Shown one piece after another: positions 32,815 through 44,037 of a stretch of DNA of 64,000 nt. How positions within the stretch are numbered: the stretch's first letter is position 1; every line of letters starts with the position of its first letter. The notes below the pieces were generated by a model that did no database searches, was not told where the DNA came from, and was given only the letters and a program-made list of their open reading frames with translations. The position numbers were made by a program, and so were the translations under genes. Source of the stretch: Ramazzottius varieornatus (Eukaryota; Tardigrada; Eutardigrada; Parachela; Ramazzottiidae); the NCBI GenBank assembly GCA_001949185.1, contig BDGG01000002.1, positions 6,004,448-6,068,447 on the forward strand, written 5' to 3'.

Positions 32815-33037
32815 CTCGGTAGCTCTAGAATGATGAAAACTGTGCGAAAATATGGCGTACATATGTAAAAAGCGGAGAAACTGAACGCTACCACCATTCT
32901 CTGCACTTCTAAAAATCAAACTATCCACAATATCAGTTCCGTACCACCAGTTGCCGCAAAATAAAACTGCAAGTCAGCGAGACGCGGTCGCTACTGTACG
33001 TATGGTACTGTCCCGATCTTTGGCATGAACGTCCGGG

Positions 33038-33424
33038 TTAGACGTCGGTTGATTCTTCGAAGTCCATAACATAATTCTCGCGTAGTTCGCTTCGAGGCAG
33101 AGTGAGTAGGTGTTTCACTAGAGTAATCGGGCTACCGCGAGCTGAGAAGACGGCTTCTCCCGACTGCGCCAGACGAGGAAGAGACTTCTTCGGATCTCCT
33201 GACGCGTCAAGCGTTACGGTTTCGCGCCACCCGGTCGGGAAGCTCGCCGGCTGTGTACGCAGAAAGATACTGCGACGTTTCGGCTTTGACCGATTGCTAC
33301 AAAGAACCGTACTCTGTGGCACGTTGCCGGATACTAATGGAACACCACAGGGAGAAGATGCGATGACTATATACCTCAAAGTGACCGGAATCTTCACCAA
33401 AGGCCGAGACTTTCGCCGAGCCAT
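33038..33424 (-). CDS. Small hypothetical protein
   Basis: A minus-strand frame begins at ATG 33424 (MARRKSRPLVKIPVTL). It is either intronless (128 residues) or, more plausibly, spliced across a roughly 70-bp intron with acceptor tttgtag near 33301, giving about 105 residues (…VTLSNRSKPKRRSIFL…). The N-terminal half is strongly basic; the C-terminal half contains SLPRLAQSGEAVFSARGSPI and ends acidic (MDFEESTDV). I do not recognise a family. It lies tail-to-tail with the unknown gene ending at 32814 and downstream of another small minus-strand gene. Coding status is moderate. Confidence 0.45.
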   Translation of the reverse strand: MARRKSRPLVKIPVTLRYIVIASSPCGVPLVSGNVPQSTVLCSNRSKPKRRSIFLRTQPASFPTGWRETVTLDASGDPKKSLPRLAQSGEAVFSARGSPITLVKHLLTLPRSELRENYVMDFEESTDV

Positions 33425-33532
33425 CTTTCCTTGCTCCGACAGTCGGAAGATAGTTTCATCTGCAAAGTTCTCATGTTATTCTTCATTAGACCTCGAAAGC
33501 GTGGAGACGGGCAGCCAAATGCGCGGGGATAC

Positions 33533-33991
33533 TCAGCTGTCTGTCAGAATCCGTTCCAGCTCCGAGGTAGTCATGTCCAGCTGTTCAGAAGGCAACAGGT
33601 TGCACAGCTTCTCAAACATGATCCCTTCTTCTTTCTTCAACCTCGAGAACGCTCTCTTGTATTTCTGAATTTGACGGTTTTCTGGAAAACCTAACATGAT
33701 GATTCCTCCGACGATCGTAACGGAGAAATATGCAGCTTGATTTCGTGCTTTACCTTCATCCTTGAGACCGGAGTACATCTCTGTGTACCGAGCGACCAAG
33801 GCAGCTCCGTATTCGGTTTTGCTGCACCTGAGAGGAAACTTTGTATATGAAATTACTGGAAATATAGCGAGGAACACGCTCCCACTTCAGGAAAGGCAAC
33901 AAAGCACTTACATCCGGGTCTCGGCCTCCATCTCTTTCTCCGACTTCCGGGACATGCTAGCCTTGCTGGACGCTCTGGATCTGGTAGACAT
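33533..33991 (-). CDS. Small single-membrane-span protein, unrecognised
   Basis: Exons on the minus strand are 33991-33912 and 33827-33533, joined by a clean GT-AG intron that keeps frame (AT|G), giving about 124 residues. The start MSTRSRASSKASMSRK was chosen because the sequence upstream in frame looks like leader. The N-terminus is Ser/Arg/Lys-rich and disordered. One hydrophobic stretch (YFSVTIVGGIIMLGF) could span a membrane and is followed by a basic helix (RQIQKYKRAFSRLKKEEG). Size and layout resemble small organellar or ER membrane proteins, but I cannot place it in a family. The MSH2 gene lies about 0.6 kb upstream on the same strand. Confidence 0.6.
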
Positions 33992-34227
33992 GGTGGCTGT
34001 TTGTTGATCTGAGGTTGCAGAGCCAACGCGGAGAAATCTTTCCGGTTCAAAATTCCCAGCACACGTCAGTTCGTAGTGACACAATGGGATAAGCAGAGAA
34101 AATGGAAGATGAAATGAAAGTGTGTGCGAACAGTCGAGAAACTGAATCAAAATCAAAATCATTTTCCTGACGTCAACGTCATGTGGGCGGCGCTATGTGG
34201 ATAACAAGGAACCGCCAATACCAGAAT

Positions 34228-34378
34228 CTACTCGGCCATATAGAAGCGCGACTTGAAAGCATATTTCGTAAGTCTGCAGTAGTCCTCCAATTTTATCGGA
34301 GCTGGTTTTATGCTACCGCCAGAATTCAAACTGGTCAGTAGGTCCGACAGATCGGTTCCACGAACTTCAAACAATCTT
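34228..34378 (-). other. Possible extra 3' exon of MSH2 or separate coding exon
   Basis: After an acceptor-like tttctgtag, the minus strand stays open for about 49 residues (RLFEVRGTDLSDLLTSLNSG…FYMAE) to a stop at 34228. Its phase does not fit either donor candidate in the last certain MSH2 exon, so an intermediate exon would be needed. It is recorded as unresolved. Confidence 0.3.
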
Positions 34379-34555
34379 CTACAGAAACGTATATTACGAG
34401 TAGGATTTAACAAATGAATACTTTTACTCTTCCGAAACGGCCCGTTACGAAGTGGCAGTACAAACAAGACGATCCGTTCTGACACTCATCACTAAAATTA
34501 AGAAAGCACTTCCTATACTACCACTATCGCCAACGGCAGGGGCTTCAACTTTCAG

Positions 34556-37202
34556 TTAAGCACCAGTAGATCCAACGGACAGTGCTCCTAAGCCTCTTCG
34601 GTGAGACTCTTCCAGCTCTTGCAAAATCAATTTGGCATCCTAGAATCGCAACATAACCACAAAGTTCCAGTAATATCCCTCATCTGCAGACCTCGATAAC
34701 TTACCTGTATAACGTGTTCCGGAAGGGCTGCCATTTGAGCTACATTCACACCGAAGCTCTTTCCCGAAACTCCCGGCTCCACATCGTACTGAAACGTTAT
34801 CCCCCCTTCATGCACCAAGGCTGCAACATGGCTCAGCACCACATTCGGCGCTGTGGACTTCAGCTCGGCTAGCTCGTTGAAATGCGTGGTAAACATACAA
34901 TATGAGCCCAAAGTCGTAGCAATGTGCCTGGAAAGCAAGAGACCGTCATTTACTCATCTGGCAGTTTATGACAGGTGAAACAAGGTCGATTATAAACCTA
35001 CTCGGAAACAGCATATGCTAAGCCATATCCATCATAAGTGGAGGTACCTCGGCCCAGTTCGTCGATGATGATCAGTGAATACCTCGTAGCACATTTCAGT
35101 ATCTCCTGGATCTCCAGCATTTCCATCATGAAGGTGGAAACTCCCTTTGAAACGCTGTCGCCAGCACCGATACGGGTGTATATACCGTCAACTAAGGAGA
35201 CGGTTGCCGATTTGCACGGTACATAGCTACCCAACTGAGCCATTATCACATTCAGCGCGACCTGAGCCGTCGAGAAGAATCATCAGACTACTGGCCGTTT
35301 GTCCCGAAGAGACCTAGACATGGCGAGAAGGACCCAACGCCTAAAAACGCTCTTACCTGTCGGATGTATGTGCTTTTCCCTCCCATATTTGGTCCTGTCA
35401 CAATGTGGAAAGTTTCTTTGCCCTGCTCGAACCGAACGGAGTTAGGAATGAAGTCCTTGCTCATGAAAGTCTCCACACAAGGATGGCGTGCGGAGACCAA
35501 TTCAATCACACCCGTTTCTGATAACAGACAAAGGTAAATAAGCTACATATGAAAACGAGTCGTTGCGGGGTTCTCGAACTTATACGGATGATGTCAGAGG
35601 TATAGTAGGTAGACGATACCTTTCGGTTTCATGACTGGTCGAACATAAGGCACGGTGCTCTCATAGGCAACACGAGCGAGAGAAACAAAGACATCCAGAG
35701 GAGAGAGGAGTTTGTTGAAGGTTTTTAAGGGCTCGCTGTAGCTGGCTAAAACCGACAGAGCAGTCATACAATGTGTCAGGGTTGTTTAGCTCTTTCAAGT
35801 CCGTAAGACATGCCAGGGCACTAACCTGCAGTGGAGACCAGCGCGTCCATCACTTTCTCCTGCGCTTTCCGGTACTTGCTCGTGACCTGTAAGTACTGTT
35901 CGTTCAACGTTGCTAACTTGTCCGAACGAAAACGGTAGCCAGACTGTTTCGTGTCCACCGTCATAATCTTCAGCTGTTTCGCCTCAGGACCTCGCAGGAG
36001 CTTTTCATCCTGCCAACAGCAACTCGGTTACATTATCGAGGTTGCGAAGTAAACACTATGAATTCACAGTCAGGTTACAGTACCTTTCGGGTAACCCGAT
36101 ACAGGTACCCTAATCTACCATCCAATTCCAGCTTGACGATTTTCTGATCAACACCCAGCGCTTCCGCCAGATTTTCCTGATCCCTTTCCATCGCAGCTAG
36201 TAGCTTCTCCAGGCGCTCATTTAAGCCTAAAAAGCAAGACGCGAGCAAGTGCCAAGCAAGTATAACCTTGTGTATTGAGACATTCGACAGCGTACCTAGA
36301 AGGTCGTCATCAACAGCAGGAAGAATCCGATATTCCCCTGTTCGGCGGATGTAATCGATGTCGACGGTTTGTTTGATCAGCTCCTGATAATTCTGGAACT
36401 GCGAGAAGAACTGGGTGAAGGGTGAGAGAAATCGATTGGAGAGCAACTGTGCGGTGCGCGGCTTGCAGTCTTCCAAGCTAGCATCGCGTAAATCATCCAC
36501 TAAAGCCGGTATCTTCAGGATGGCGACGTATATTCGGTAGAGATCTTGTAGGCTGACACCCTTCTTTTCCAGCCTTTTAACAAGCGGCGCGAAATCTGGA
36601 AATTTCTTGAGATGGATGTCGGACACCGTTGAACGAACAGAGGGCTTTGAGACAAAAAATTCCACAACGTCCAGTCTGTTTTCTGTAAAATAGTCTAGTC
36701 TAATTACTGATTAGTATGTTCTGTCTTATAACAGGATATTCCTTGATTTATTCCACATAGATAATTCAAGAGGAAAGTACCTATCGCTTCGATGTCCAAT
36801 AATGGTTCGCAGATCCAGCGGCTCAGAAGTCGTGATCCCTGCGGAGTGTTGCATTTGTTCAGCAGCTTGAAAAGGCTGCCTTTGCCTAGAAAGCAGACAT
36901 ACGATCGAAACCAGATTGTAAATCTGCCGGAAGTCAGTTGTTCAATATTTCCCATGAGGTATGCACTTACCGGAAACGAGGTTGAGCTCCAACGATCGAG
37001 CGACTTGTTCCGAGATTTTGAAACACTCAGCCGCCCCGTCGAACGTCTCTATTTCCACCTCACCGATTTCGGACATCTCCACATCTTCCGTTGCTCGTTC
37101 CTCCAGCATCGACGCATTGGACGTATTCATCTTGCTAGCGCTGGATCTCACAAACCTTCCCACTCTCACATTTACGGTGCTGTCGATGATCTCCTGTGGA
37201 GC
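34556..37202 (-). CDS. MSH2: DNA mismatch repair protein MSH2, N-terminal third missing
   Basis: MutS homologue that dimerises with MSH6 or MSH3 to detect mismatches. Exons on the minus strand: 37202-36971, 36885-36781, 36682-36296, 36226-36084, 36009-35826, 35745-35620, 35517-35357, 35261-35002, 34927-34705 and 34639-34556. They sum to 1905 nt and 634 residues with all phases consistent. The lever/clamp region includes [20 protein letters not shown] and [11 protein letters not shown]. The ATPase has the Walker [15 protein letters not shown], the signature VGAGDSV-like segment ([20 protein letters not shown]), Walker [17 protein letters not shown] and the switch THFNELAEL. The first recognisable residues match human MSH2 around position 305 (VEIETFD…), so domains I (mismatch binding) and II (connector) are absent. 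A 10.8-kb transposon nest begins 118 bp upstream, and no MSH2 N-terminus is seen beyond it. A truncated gene and distant first exons are both possible. The C-terminus also appears short. Confidence 0.92.
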
Positions 37203-37319
37203 CTGGATAGTTCAAGTTCGAAGTTTGCCTAAAAACAGGAAGGCAAACAAGACAAAAAGAAATGAGCGAAAAAGCTCCCAATTATTGAATTTCCCAAAAG
37301 CCTTGAAGGCTAAACCAGC

Positions 37320-37327
37320 GTTCGACG
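37320..37327. repeat. 8-bp target-site duplication, left
   Basis: gttcgacg directly precedes the left inverted repeat, which begins CAGTGG at 37328. The identical 8 bases follow the right end at 48116-48123. An 8-bp duplication with CAGTGG ends is typical of hAT transposons. Confidence 0.93.
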
Positions 37328-37435
37328 CAGTGGATACTATCGGGTGACGTCAAAGGTGTCCGACGAGGCGTGGCCGTGTCCGAGACTGTGATTGGTCGGT
37401 TGAAATACATGCAGAAGAATACAACAATACGGTTC
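37328..37435 (+). repeat. Left outer terminal inverted repeat of the hAT element
   Basis: This segment matches the reverse complement of 48008-48115, including tatcgggtgacgtcaaaggt and ggttgaaatacatgcagaa. Similarity fades after the aatac at about 37430, which is the likely 5' junction of the inserted retrotransposon. Confidence 0.88.
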
Positions 37436-40400
37436 ACAGTGCTGACAGGTTGAATTAAAATGATTAATTTGATCGTCTTCGGATCAATAGTGTTTTGATC
37501 CATCAATCCTCGCCCCACCATCATGAGTGAGGAACTAGAAGATTCTTCAGAACCTGCGGTACCAGATCCGTTGAAGTGTGGAAAGTGTGGCTATGGAGCG
37601 AGATCAGCCGCAGGATCGAAGACGCATCAGCGAGGACAGCTCTGTCTGCGCAATCAGGGAATCAACGTCCCGGCTACGTTCAGATGTGAGGAGTGTGGCA
37701 GACTATTTCCATCCCAACATGGCCTATCGATCCACCTTGTCACCCATGGATCCCTCCACCGTGCCAACCTGGCTGCCCCGTTCGAGGAAGATGTCGAGGA
37801 AACCGCGAAAGAGTATCATGGAAATGTGGAAGTTTTCAGAGGGCGAATGTTACAGTGGAAAGCCAGTTTTCTTCGACTACGCAACGGTCGAGAAGTGAAC
37901 CCGAAAGAACTGGACCAGCTGATGCGCAAGTTTTCTGATGAGCTGTCGAAGTGTATCGACTTCTTGCCCGGACCGAGAAATCCGAACAAGAAGTATATTG
38001 ACATGCGGAAGAAACCCAAAAAAGGAAGGCAGAAGAACAACAACCGACGAGCAGAGTCGGATACGCAACCTCGTCAAATCCCTCTCGTACCTCGAAGAGA
38101 AAGAAGGCCGAAAAGAAAGAGCAGCTGACCTACGACCAGGTCCAGTTCGACTACTTCAACCAACGACGACGAGTCATTCGAGCTGTTGCAGGTTCCAGGG
38201 GTAAGAGCTGTCCGATAAAGATCGAGAAGCTGGTGGAAGCCTTCGAGCCAAGATTTGCGACGGAGAAGACGAACGAGCGCGCGATGTATCAGTCAATCAG
38301 CGATGAGGAACAAGCAGCCATCGATGCACAGTTCGAGTCGACAGTCAGTATGTCCGATGTCCATGACGCCGTGAAGGGGATTGCCGTTGATTCCGCAGCA
38401 GGTCCAGACAGGCTTCTGGTTCGTGTCATCAAGCAGGAGGTAGTTACAGAGGTTCTGGCAGTGATCGCGGCTGTGTTGCTGGAAATGAACGCGAAGAAGG
38501 AGCACCCATTACCATCCGCGCTGCAGCTGGCTCGTACTGTACTAATCCACAACGGCGTGACGTCACAGACGCAAACAACTACAGGCCGATTTCCATCTGT
38601 TCGGCCAAAAGAAGGGTACTGGAACGTGTCGTCGATCGCCATCTCCGTCGGTACGTGTCCGTCACTCGATTCTAACAAGGCTTTACCAGCGCACCGGGCA
38701 CTCACGTCAACGCATCGATCCTCGGATCAGTCTTGAAGAAAACCCAAGCCGAGAAAAGCACCGTTGTTGTCGTTCTGCTCGACATCAAGCGAGCCTTCGA
38801 AGAAATTCCCCATGTCCACCTCAAGAAAACCCTCCAAGCCAGCTCGCTGCCAACGCCAGTACGTAATATCATTCTGTCTTTACAGGGTAGTAACAGATCG
38901 CAGTTGCAAGTAGGTGGTCAGCGATCATCAGCCATCCCAGTCAAGAAGGGAGTCTTATAAGGTGCGGCACTGTCCCCCATGCTGTACAACATGTCGACCG
39001 ACTACGTCACGCGCAACATGACCGAGGTACCTATCGTTGAAGAATACGGATTATCCCTGTGTGAAGGAGATCAGCCAGTGACATTCCTCGGCTTCGCTGA
39101 CGACTCCACTGTTGTGGGCAAGTCACGTGAAGCAGCCGTCCATCTGACAGAAATGGCCATCAGATTGTTCAAAGAGATCGTACTGGAAGTCAGCCCTACA
39201 AAGTCGAAAGCCACTGTAGTGGAGAACGGTGTTATGTCGGAAGTTCCTTTGTATTTGTCTTCAGGTGCAGTTATCGAAGCCACGAAGAAGGGAGAGAAAG
39301 TCAGGTACCTTGGAGCAACAGTCACGGACCAGCTCGACTTTGACCAAGGAAAAGTCATCAAGCAGTTGACCGATCAAGTGGATCGCCTCGTCCACTTCGC
39401 GCACCTTCATGCAGACCAGAAACTCAGCTTGCTGAATCAGTGGCTATGGCCATCCATCATCTACCCTCTTCAGACTGCCCCTACTAACACCATCCCCAAA
39501 GTCTTCCTCCAAACGGTCGACAAGATTGTAAAGAGCGCCGTAAGAGAAATACTTCAGCTTCCGTCCGACACAGCGGAAGCCTTCATGTATGCCCCACGCA
39601 AGTACAGGGGACTTGGTCTAATGCGCGCAATATGAGAATCGCAGCTGCAACACATTTCCATCTGTCATGCACTGCTGAGGGATGGGAACAGATACGTTAA
39701 CGTCAGAGATGTCGCCGGGAAGATCGAGACCTCAATAGCTGCACTGAGTATCCCTCCCGAGAAAGTTCCACCACGCTTCAATGAGTACGGTGCCCCTGTC
39801 AACCCCACGAGGAAGATCCGAGAAGAGCTGCCCACAAGAGAGTTCGAACGGTGGTCACAGATGGATCGCGCTGCAGGCGTTCACCAGTACAGAGTCCACA
39901 CGCATTCAAACAAGTGGGTCTACAATCGGTGTGGGCTCACTAACGCCGAATGGATCTCCTGCCTGAAGATGACGGTGAATGGAGCCCCAGTGAGAAGCCT
40001 CCACGGTAGAAGCAAGGACGGTCCAGCATGCAGAGCCCCTGGCTGTGAAGCTGAGCGTGAAACTCTGTCCCATGTGCTTGGGTCTTGCCACAAAGGTAAC
40101 TTGCTGCGGAACGCCAGACACAACAAGATACGGACAACGATCGCGGAAGCGTTGCGCGGAAAAGATGGCTTGAAAGTGTACGAGGAAGTGCCCTGTATCG
40201 CAGAGAAATACAGTTCGCGACGCGTCGACATCATCATCATCGACCGAGGGAAGAGCCAAGCCTGGATCGTGGATCCGACAGTACGGTACGAGGGCGGAGA
40301 CCAACAAGCCACAGAAGTCGACAATGAAAAGAAAAGGATCTACGAGCCTTGTGTTCGAGACCTGAAAGGAAAGTACTGGATGGAGGAGTACGAAGTGGAA

Positions 40401-40737
40401 GTGATCGGCCTCTACGTGGGAGCTCGGGGAACCATTTCCAGATTTTTTGTAGATTTTTGTAGCCGTTTTTCCCTCCCCAAAGATCTGATAAATCGTGTTG
40501 TGACATCGGTACTTAAAGGTTCGTGCAGTATTTTACATAATCATCTCCAGCCAGCAGCCCGCTACAGCTATCTGATTGTGATGATTTAACCTCGTTTTGC
40601 TACTGTTCAGAATATTCCAAATGTCTCTCTGTTTGATACCTGAAGGCTGATCCTAGCTTACAGTGTCCACGTGGCAAACCAAGGGTGTTGGTCTGTGCAA
40701 ACTTCACAATAAAGTTTGATTCATCATCATCATGTGT
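37436..40737 (+). mobile_element. R2-like non-LTR retrotransposon 1 (RLE type)
   Basis: The left limit is inferred from the point where hAT arm similarity ends; the right limit is where it resumes. The 3' end is typical of non-LTR elements: AATAAAGTTTGATT followed by a short (ATC)n tail at about 40725-40736. The next bases are the hAT inner arm (TGTGCTCAG…). The reading frame inside is described as a pseudogene. No target duplication was resolved at the 5' junction. Confidence 0.7.
37523..40589 (+). pseudogene. Broken R2/NeSL-group reverse transcriptase-endonuclease
   Basis: Single-ORF retrotransposon protein in three frames. The first part (37523 on, MSEELEDSSEP) has two N-terminal zinc fingers, C-x2-C...H...C (CGKCGYGARSAAG…) and C2H2 (CEECGRLFPSQHGLSIHLVT). 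A frameshift near 38070 leads to the RT N-terminus (GIAVDSAAGPDRL). A second near 38556 leads to NNYRPISI, VVLLDIKRAFEEIPH and the catalytic GFADDSTVVG (about 39095). The C-terminal part has a zinc knuckle (CRAPGCEAERETLSHVLGSC) and a restriction-like endonuclease motif (RVDIIIIDRG...WIVDPTV), which places it in the RLE clade with R2 and NeSL. In-frame stops at 38673 (TAA), 38958 (TAA) and 39633 (TGA) stand where Gln, Gln and Trp are expected. The element is recent but dead. Confidence 0.85.
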
Positions 40738-40914
40738 GCTCAGTTTGACATGGGGATCACTGTAAAAATCGAAACAAGTCATTTGAACTACGAAAAATTA
40801 GAGACGTAACTTTTTGTGTACTTTGACTTTTATACGGCTCTAGGTAGTTCGACAAGGTTGGAGGACCTGCATGAAGCACGAACTGGTGGGGTTTGTACGA
40901 AAATCATCGTTGAG
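40738..40914 (+). repeat. Inner segment of left hAT arm
   Basis: It starts TGTGCTCAGTTTGACATGG and is matched in reverse complement by 44038-44845, which is interrupted by a 0.63-kb insertion. Similarity ends at the tcatcgttgag near 40914. It directly abuts the 3' tail of retrotransposon 1. Confidence 0.88.
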
Positions 40915-41949
40915 CAGTATGTCCGCTGCTTCTTTTCCCGTTAGAAGTCCCATTCAGTCAACGCGGAATAGGTAGCGGTAAGGAGCCACTGAAGATGCAC
41001 GAAAACGTAGCGGACGCCGGGCAGTTGACAAGAAGAAAAGAAGGGCAGGGTCGTCTTCTGAAGAGAAGCAGAAGGCGAGGGTGGCACCGTTGCGCGAAGA
41101 CAGTGTCATGCAGTGGTGGCCCATTGAATTTCAATTCTGTTTAGCAGTTGGAAATTCATATGTCTTTCTTCGGCTTGGGAGCCTAGGACAGACAGCTCGC
41201 ATTGGCCTGGGGTAATGGAGGCAATTCGACGATGGATTGTGCAGTACGAGCAAGGAAGTAATATTTCGCAAGTAGTACGGACAGCAGTGCGCTATCTTAG
41301 CAGGCAACATTCGTCAGTATAACTCAGAAAAGTCAGTCGGCAGCTAGCGCGTCAGCTGATTGAGGAGTTTACATAGTCGGCTGACGGGCGCTAGTTGATC
41401 GGCTGTTCACCCGGATCAACTGGCGCATCTGTCCCGTTTACCCATTATGCTTTCTTTTTTCCATGTATTCCTGCCTATATAACGAAAGCTTGACTTGCGG
41501 ATAACGGCGATAAGAACGAGAATCGCAACAAAGCCTTGCAGAAGACAGAAGTAATGGATGGGTGTGGTGACGGTCATGTGCGATGTTGCGCCGGAAGTCG
41601 GCTCTTTGCATTGTACAGTGATGAAGATGAGATCGATCGTGAAATGCGGAACTTTGGAGACCATCCTTCTGTCAGGTCGTGTGTTCGACGAATCTTCTTG
41701 CTAAAAACAATATAGTCTTGCCACTCAACTTTGCAAGATCTGCTGTCAAACCACATCAACGTCTACTCTGTTGCCGAGCGCTCCTTGACTTGATTTGACT
41801 TTGACTTGACTCTTTGGATGATCTTTGACTCTTATTCGGCAGGGTGGGAGTGCGCATGATGGCGTGTTTGAAAAAGAACAGGTGCTGTTCTGGTTGCTGT
41901 TGAGCGGGCGTTGCGTACATGACGATGCATAACTTTTGCAGGTGTTTCC

Positions 41950-43395
41950 ATGTACAATACAGTGATTCAACTATTCACTTCCTGGAAAATCGATCGAGGC
42001 AAAGTCAGGGCTCAGACGTACGATGCCGGTTCGAATGGTGCAGGCCATCTCTCAGGGGCTCACGGACTCTTTCTGCGTGACAACCCTCATGCTGTCTACA
42101 TCTACTGTTTCTCGCACGCAATCAATCTTGTAGTAGTGAACCTTGTCCCGTACAGTGGAGTCTGTACAAATCATACGAAAGCACGTTATTGCAATCGGGA
42201 ACTTCTTCAATGTTCCACGCCGCAGACAATTTTAAAAGAAACGATACAGGCTTGCGGTAACTGCGAGTCTAAGAGAAGGAAGCAAGTTCCCAAAAGACCA
42301 AGCAAGACTCGATGGACGGACCTTGCTAACACCGTGGACGACGTTCTGCGCTTAACCATCCGCTGCTCAAAGCCCTAAAAGCCATTTCTAAGGATACTGT
42401 TAACTTTCCAAACCTGTACAGACTACAAGCGAAGAACCTGCGCGCGCAACTGCTCCACTTTAATTTCCTTCTCACAATGATGGTAAGGAAGCCCGGGTTC
42501 CGGCTGTTAACTCATTAAACCTCATGCCTTTCAGGTCGGTCTATAGCAATTTAGCCTTCCATGAACTATTTTATAAATTTCTCGCGACTTACTTGGTACC
42601 CTGCGAGATCTCACCATTTTCCTTCAACGCCCGGAGCTGCATGTACGCTCACGGTATCAGTGAGGTTCGACGAGTTCAAAGTCTGTTAGAGGAATGGAAA
42701 GTCGACGCCGACGGCCAGAAGCATTCTGGCTGGTGGCGTGATACTCTCGATCACGTCAAGGAATACAGAATCACCCCAACTAACGCTAACTGGTGGTCAG
42801 CACTGACGTCACTCCACTCGGATCCACTTTCGCGAACTCTTCACTGTCCACCAGTCAGACCTGATTCCCGGCCGTGTTTTCCGTGAATAGATGGACGACT
42901 GGATCGACTACTGGAACAAAAAGTTCGTGAAACCGACCACAGTGATGGAAACCTTGGATCTAATGAAAGGTAATTTGGGCAGGCAATTTGCCAACATTAA
43001 AATTTTATTACAGGTTCTTGCTGTAATGCCAGTCACCGCGGCGACAGGGGAAAGATCGTTCAGTACTCTGAGAAGTGAGAAAACGTACCTCAGATCGGTA
43101 TTAAGCCAAACTGAACCATCTAACTCGGCTCAATATCCACAATGATATTCTCGTGGACCCGGAAGCGGTTGTCACGGAGCACCTAACCAAGCACCCAATC
43201 GTCGACGATCAAGAGCCTGCCATTGGTCCAAACTACGTCACGTGGGGACGGTGGGGTGATGTTCTAAGCCACGACAACCAGAATGCGGAAGAAGAACAAG
43301 CAGACGACGACGCCATTACTCTCGCCGAAGAGGACGATGACGAGATGATCGAACAAGATGTGGATAATATGGAGATGCCCGAGTCTGACTCGTGA
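41950..43395 (+). pseudogene. Decayed hAT transposase (DUF4371/ZMYM1-like)
   Basis: Fragments in several frames resemble hAT transposases. 41950-42230 holds the DUF4371-type stretch KVRAQTYDAGSNGAGHLSG followed by NPHAVYIYCFSHAINLVVVN. 42891-43145 carries the C-terminal hAT dimerisation signature MPVTAATGERSFSTLRS then KTYLRS. That motif then shifts by one base near 43107, after which another frame continues as LNHLTRLNIHNDILVDPEAV and ends in an acidic tail at 43395. The N-terminal BED-type region was not found intact. At least one frameshift and probable gaps mean no working protein. It lies centrally between the inverted arms, as expected for the element's own transposase. Confidence 0.78.
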
Positions 43396-44037
43396 GTTGT
43401 GCGCATACATTCCACAATAATTTCTCTTCCAAAGTACTAGTGAACGTGATAGGTCACGGGGTAATCAAGTACTTCTGGCTTTACATTTCTCATCTTGAAA
43501 CATTTTTATGGCATCGATTGAACGCCAACTCAGCAGTCGGTCATGAACATTATACCCTCGTTTTAATCTTCAAATGAACGGCGTATCTCACGACCGCACT
43601 AATAGTGTTTGACACCTAAGCCCGGTAAACTGCGGTATTACGTTCGACATGCAGTGATGCGTTAAAGGTGGACTGTGTATCAAGTGTTGTCCGTGAAGGT
43701 CAATGCAGCCGTAAAACACTTACAGCGTGACCGGACACAGGCTCATTCAAAAAAATCGTTCCATCAGTTGACCGTGTTCATGGATGACCCACGGTCGTGC
43801 TATGCGTTTGTCCACTGCATTCCGTCGCGCTGCGCAGATACCCGCATCAGACATCGGAACCAACCTAAGTCATCGCCATCAACTATAAATGCGGCTCCCC
43901 ACCAACCATTAAGGAAAGAAACCTCAACCGCCAGCTCTCAACATGTCCATCAACGCTAGTCATATTCTGGTAGCATTGTTTGGTCGGTAAATCCGGACTG
44001 CGCTGTGCAATTTTGCTACATTTTCGTTCGCGCACCA

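Noticed and set aside
38070-38110. Frame change in retrotransposon 1 read as an intron
   Set aside because: There is no convincing GT-AG pair, and non-LTR elements normally lack introns; treated as a frameshift.
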